From assembly GCA_030430725.1 (NCBI GenBank), contig JAUIKP010000131.1, positions 1 through 8,128 on the forward strand: DNA of 8,128 nt, written 5' to 3'. Both the position numbers and the translations under genes were made by a program. Below are positions 6,965 through 8,128 of this stretch, piece by piece. The notes under the pieces are model-generated. The model searched no databases. It saw nothing but the letters and a program-made list of their open reading frames with translations, and was not told where the DNA came from. Source of the DNA: Nitrospiria bacterium (GTDB lineage: Bacteria; Nitrospirota; Nitrospiria; Nitrospirales; UBA8639). Within the stretch, counting starts at the first letter, position 1, and the number at the start of each line of letters is the position of its first letter.

Positions 6965-7055
6965 AATTGTCATGTTGAGTACAACGAAGAATCTGTGCCC
7001 TGGTCGACCGACCTATTGCTAAGCCAGATGCTTCGCGCAGCTCAGCATGACAATT
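6965..7055. repeat. 91-bp REP-like element with long imperfect terminal inverted repeats
   Basis: Two 31-bp arms (6965-6995 and 7025-7055) match in inverse at 24 of 31 positions, including a perfect 10-bp end AATTGTCATG/CATGACAATT. The 29-nt centre contains GGTCGACC with an extra GACC. Words such as CAGATGCTTCGC and CTCAGCATGACA are typical of dispersed hairpin repeats in several Gram-negative genomes. No gene is inside. It probably inserted or expanded between the two module copies. Confidence 0.75.
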
Positions 7056-7282
7056 CGGTTGAGGAGGTCTCCCACCCGGACTTCCGGTCATCCTCAGTCG
7101 TTCATGGCGCCCATCAGGATCCTTCCTTTCAGAATTATACGCGCTGTAGGGTCTAGAACCCTTTATTCTTATGATCCCGATCATCTCCATCCTCCTCGTC
7201 ATCCCCGTCGGCCTGTCCGTGCAGTCATCCGTACGCTGAAAGGCTCCTGACACAAACGTTTCGCACTGTTCGCAACACACTC

Positions 7283-7308
7283 TTTCTCTTCGCTCAATCA
7301 AAGAGAAA
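7283..7308. repeat. 8-bp perfect inverted repeat
   Basis: TTTCTCTT (7283-7290) and AAGAGAAA (7301-7308) flank a 10-nt loop containing CGCTCA. It sits just before the start of module B. No T-run follows on either strand, so it is not a clear terminator; it may be a fragment of the local REP-like repeats. Confidence 0.4.
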
Positions 7309-7315
7309 CGGAAAT

Positions 7316-7361
7316 TGACAGGATGACCACCTCGTGTTCAGGGAGACAAACAGAATTGAAT
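7316..7361 (+). promoter_or_regulatory. Conserved block 90-130 bp upstream of promoter B, candidate enhancer site
   Basis: Counterpart of 6573-6611: TGACA at 7316-7320, GACCAC at 7325-7330, then GAGACAAA at 7343-7350 and a TTGAA tract. The two sub-blocks are 12 bp further apart here than in copy A, while the second block keeps its distance to the promoter. Confidence 0.35.
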
Positions 7362-7447
7362 GCCGAATTCGCGATTGGCATGGCTATTTCGTTCATAAAC
7401 CATTGGATTCATTCATGACAATTTACAGTATGGCTCTCGCGCCGAAA

Positions 7448-7464
7448 CGGCATCACAGTTGCTT
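7448..7464 (+). promoter_or_regulatory. Sigma-54 (-24/-12) promoter B
   Basis: CGGCAT-CACAG-TTGCTT has GG at 7449-7450 and GC at 7461-7462 with the required 10-bp gap. Compared with promoter A, the -24 and -12 cores are kept while three of the bases between them differ, the pattern expected if sigma-54 contact points are under selection. The predicted start is near 7473. Confidence 0.72.
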
Positions 7465-7502
7465 TAAAGAGAAGTAACCAGAAAGATCACCAGAAATGCA
7501 AT

Positions 7503-7518
7503 TAGAGACTTCCCTCTA
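7503..7518 (+). promoter_or_regulatory. Leader hairpin B
   Basis: TAGAG (7503-7507) pairs with CTCTA (7514-7518) around a 6-nt loop, 8 nt before the AAGG ribosome site. It corresponds to hairpin A at 6748-6767, shorter but with compensating outer bases. Confidence 0.45.
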
Positions 7519-7538
7519 TCGGTAATAAGGTTTCTATC

Positions 7539-7646
7539 ATGCAAATCGATGAACTTTATCAAATTATCACCCTCGGAACCTCGATAAGCTGCGTGATCGG
7601 ACTGGCAGTAGCCTGGGTGTTTTTTCTCTCAAACCGGAACGAATGA
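7539..7646 (+). CDS. 35-residue single-span membrane protein, copy B
   Basis: The ATG at 7539 follows AAGG (7527-7530) by 8 nt, exactly the spacing of copy A, and the gene ends with TGA. The predicted product has Gln2, Glu5, Tyr7 and Gln8 at the N-terminus, a hydrophobic helix at about residues 9-31 with G13, S15, C18, G21 and A25, the segment 'AWVFFLSNR', and the tail 'NE'. It differs from copy A at nine residues, mostly conservative changes near the N-terminus (I3, D4, L6, I9, T11, L12, S17) and the last two residues, where Gly-Lys became Asn-Glu. The tail charge difference could separate the roles of the two proteins. Twelve codons differ silently. The family is not recognised; function is unknown. 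It has its own sigma-54 promoter, so the two copies are probably co-regulated but separately transcribed. Confidence 0.82.
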   Translation: MQIDELYQIITLGTSISCVIGLAVAWVFFLSNRNE

Positions 7647-8128
7647 CAGTGTTCTGCATGACACCTTTCTCCTCTTTCCCTCACTCCTACCCCTCTTCGT
7701 GATCCCTGCCGGTCCTTAGCGAAATCCATCCGACCCGTAACCAAGAGGGATTTCCGGCAACAACCGACGGACATGACAAGTTTGAGGAATCATGACTGTG
7801 CAAAAACATCCAGGCAGGACGATGGAGGGAACGGCTTGAGAAATTAATTCAGAGGAGAGGAGTTAAACAGGAGGGATATTCAAAAGTCCCACAATAGAAT
7901 TCAAGGACAAGCCGAAAGCATGCCATCTCCAGCCTGAAACAACACGGGCGTGGCATATGTTGCCACTTGGATCGGAGCAGCATGTCCTGTTTCCGCGATC
8001 CCTGCGGGCGTGTCGGCATGACCCAACGCGCCCGCAGGGGATGAACTCAATAGGGGGAGAAACGGGCTGGCTAAGAATGTGCCGGGTGTGGGCGCCACAC
8101 TGTCGGACTTGGAATCCACAAAGGTACT
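7647..8128. other. Gene-poor right end
   Basis: No supported gene. After the small gene there is a pyrimidine-rich stretch (about 7660-7695), a decayed repeat word GATCCCTGCCGG near 7701, and the hairpin at 8000-8039. A minus-strand frame of 72 codons (7901-8119, GTG start) stays open through this hairpin; it has no clear ribosome site and is treated as repeat-derived. Purine-rich GGAGAGGAG and GGAGGG tracts at about 7852-7876 look like ribosome sites but precede no open frame I can support. Confidence 0.45.
8000..8039. repeat. Strong GC-rich hairpin, REP-like
   Basis: CCCTGCGGGCGTGT (8000-8013) pairs with ACGCGCCCGCAGGG (8026-8039): 14 pairs with a single G-T, loop of 12 nt containing GGCATGACCC. 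Flanking GAT/ATG words resemble the ATCCC-type repeats elsewhere in the window. No T-run follows on either strand, so a REP-like role is favoured over a terminator. Confidence 0.6.

Larger units (their letters stand above)
6896..7315. other. Spacer between the two small-gene modules
   Basis: No supported gene; a minus-strand frame at 6936-7301 is built across the repeats and is rejected. It contains the 91-bp REP-like hairpin (6965-7055), decayed repeat words around 7104-7240 (including CCTTTCAG at about 7123-7130 and its inverse CTGAAAGG near 7238-7245), a small AGGGT/ACCCT hairpin at 7148-7162, and an 8-bp inverted repeat at 7283-7308. Confidence 0.55.
7316..7646 (+). repeat. Duplicated sigma-54/small-membrane-protein module, copy B
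   Basis: Second copy of the module at 6573-6895, in the same orientation. Landmarks: TGACA (7316-7320) and GACCAC (7325-7330), GAGACAAA (7343-7350), CATAA and CATTG (about 7395-7407), TCGCGCCGA, the -24/-12 promoter, leader hairpin, TAAGG ribosome site and gene. The start codon is 90 bp after the -24 GG (92 in copy A). Extensive silent divergence shows the duplication is old rather than an assembly artefact. Confidence 0.8.

Noticed and set aside
7148..7170. AGGGT/ACCCT hairpin followed by a T-rich stretch
   Set aside because: A stem of only 5 bp with an interrupted T-run and far from the small gene's stop; too weak to call a terminator.
6936..7301. Minus-strand 121-codon frame
   Set aside because: It is made almost entirely of the REP-like element and its decayed relatives.

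Overview
The window looks like a chromosomal segment of a Gram-negative bacterium of roughly 50% GC. It encodes an outer-membrane two-partner-secretion (TPS) transporter, an OmpA-like envelope protein and two other exported proteins. Clear Shine-Dalgarno sites, sigma-54 type promoters, REP-like hairpins and a DUF928/TPR-CHAT pair would fit a Nitrospira-like or other environmental Gram-negative lineage; that placement is inference, not demonstrated.

Left part (1-3378). A TpsB/ShlB-type transporter, cut by the left window edge, ends at 1213 (+). Converging on it is a gene for a secreted protein with an OmpA-like domain (1310-2104, -). Next is a DUF928 protein gene (2515-3378, -), closed by a strong Rho-independent terminator at 2284-2326 that separates it from the OmpA-like gene.

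Centre (3379-6145). A 442-bp divergent spacer with a cluster of inverted repeats separates the DUF928 gene from a 774-residue exported TPR-CHAT protein. That protein has an intact His/Cys protease dyad (His640, Cys686). TpsB, DUF928 and TPR-CHAT proteins are all envelope proteins and plausibly form one secretion/processing module. No TpsA substrate is visible inside the window.

Right part (6146-8128). There are no long genes here, but this is the most unusual part. A module of about 325 bp occurs twice in direct orientation, 751 bp apart. Each copy has a conserved upstream block, a -24/-12 (sigma-54) promoter with exact GG-N10-GC spacing, a leader hairpin with pairing kept despite base changes, a ribosome binding site, and an open reading frame for a 35-residue single-span membrane protein. 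The two proteins are identical at 26 of 35 residues. Twelve codons differ only silently, which is strong internal evidence that both are real, selected genes. REP-like hairpins lie between and around the copies. No tRNA, rRNA, CRISPR array or transposase was seen.
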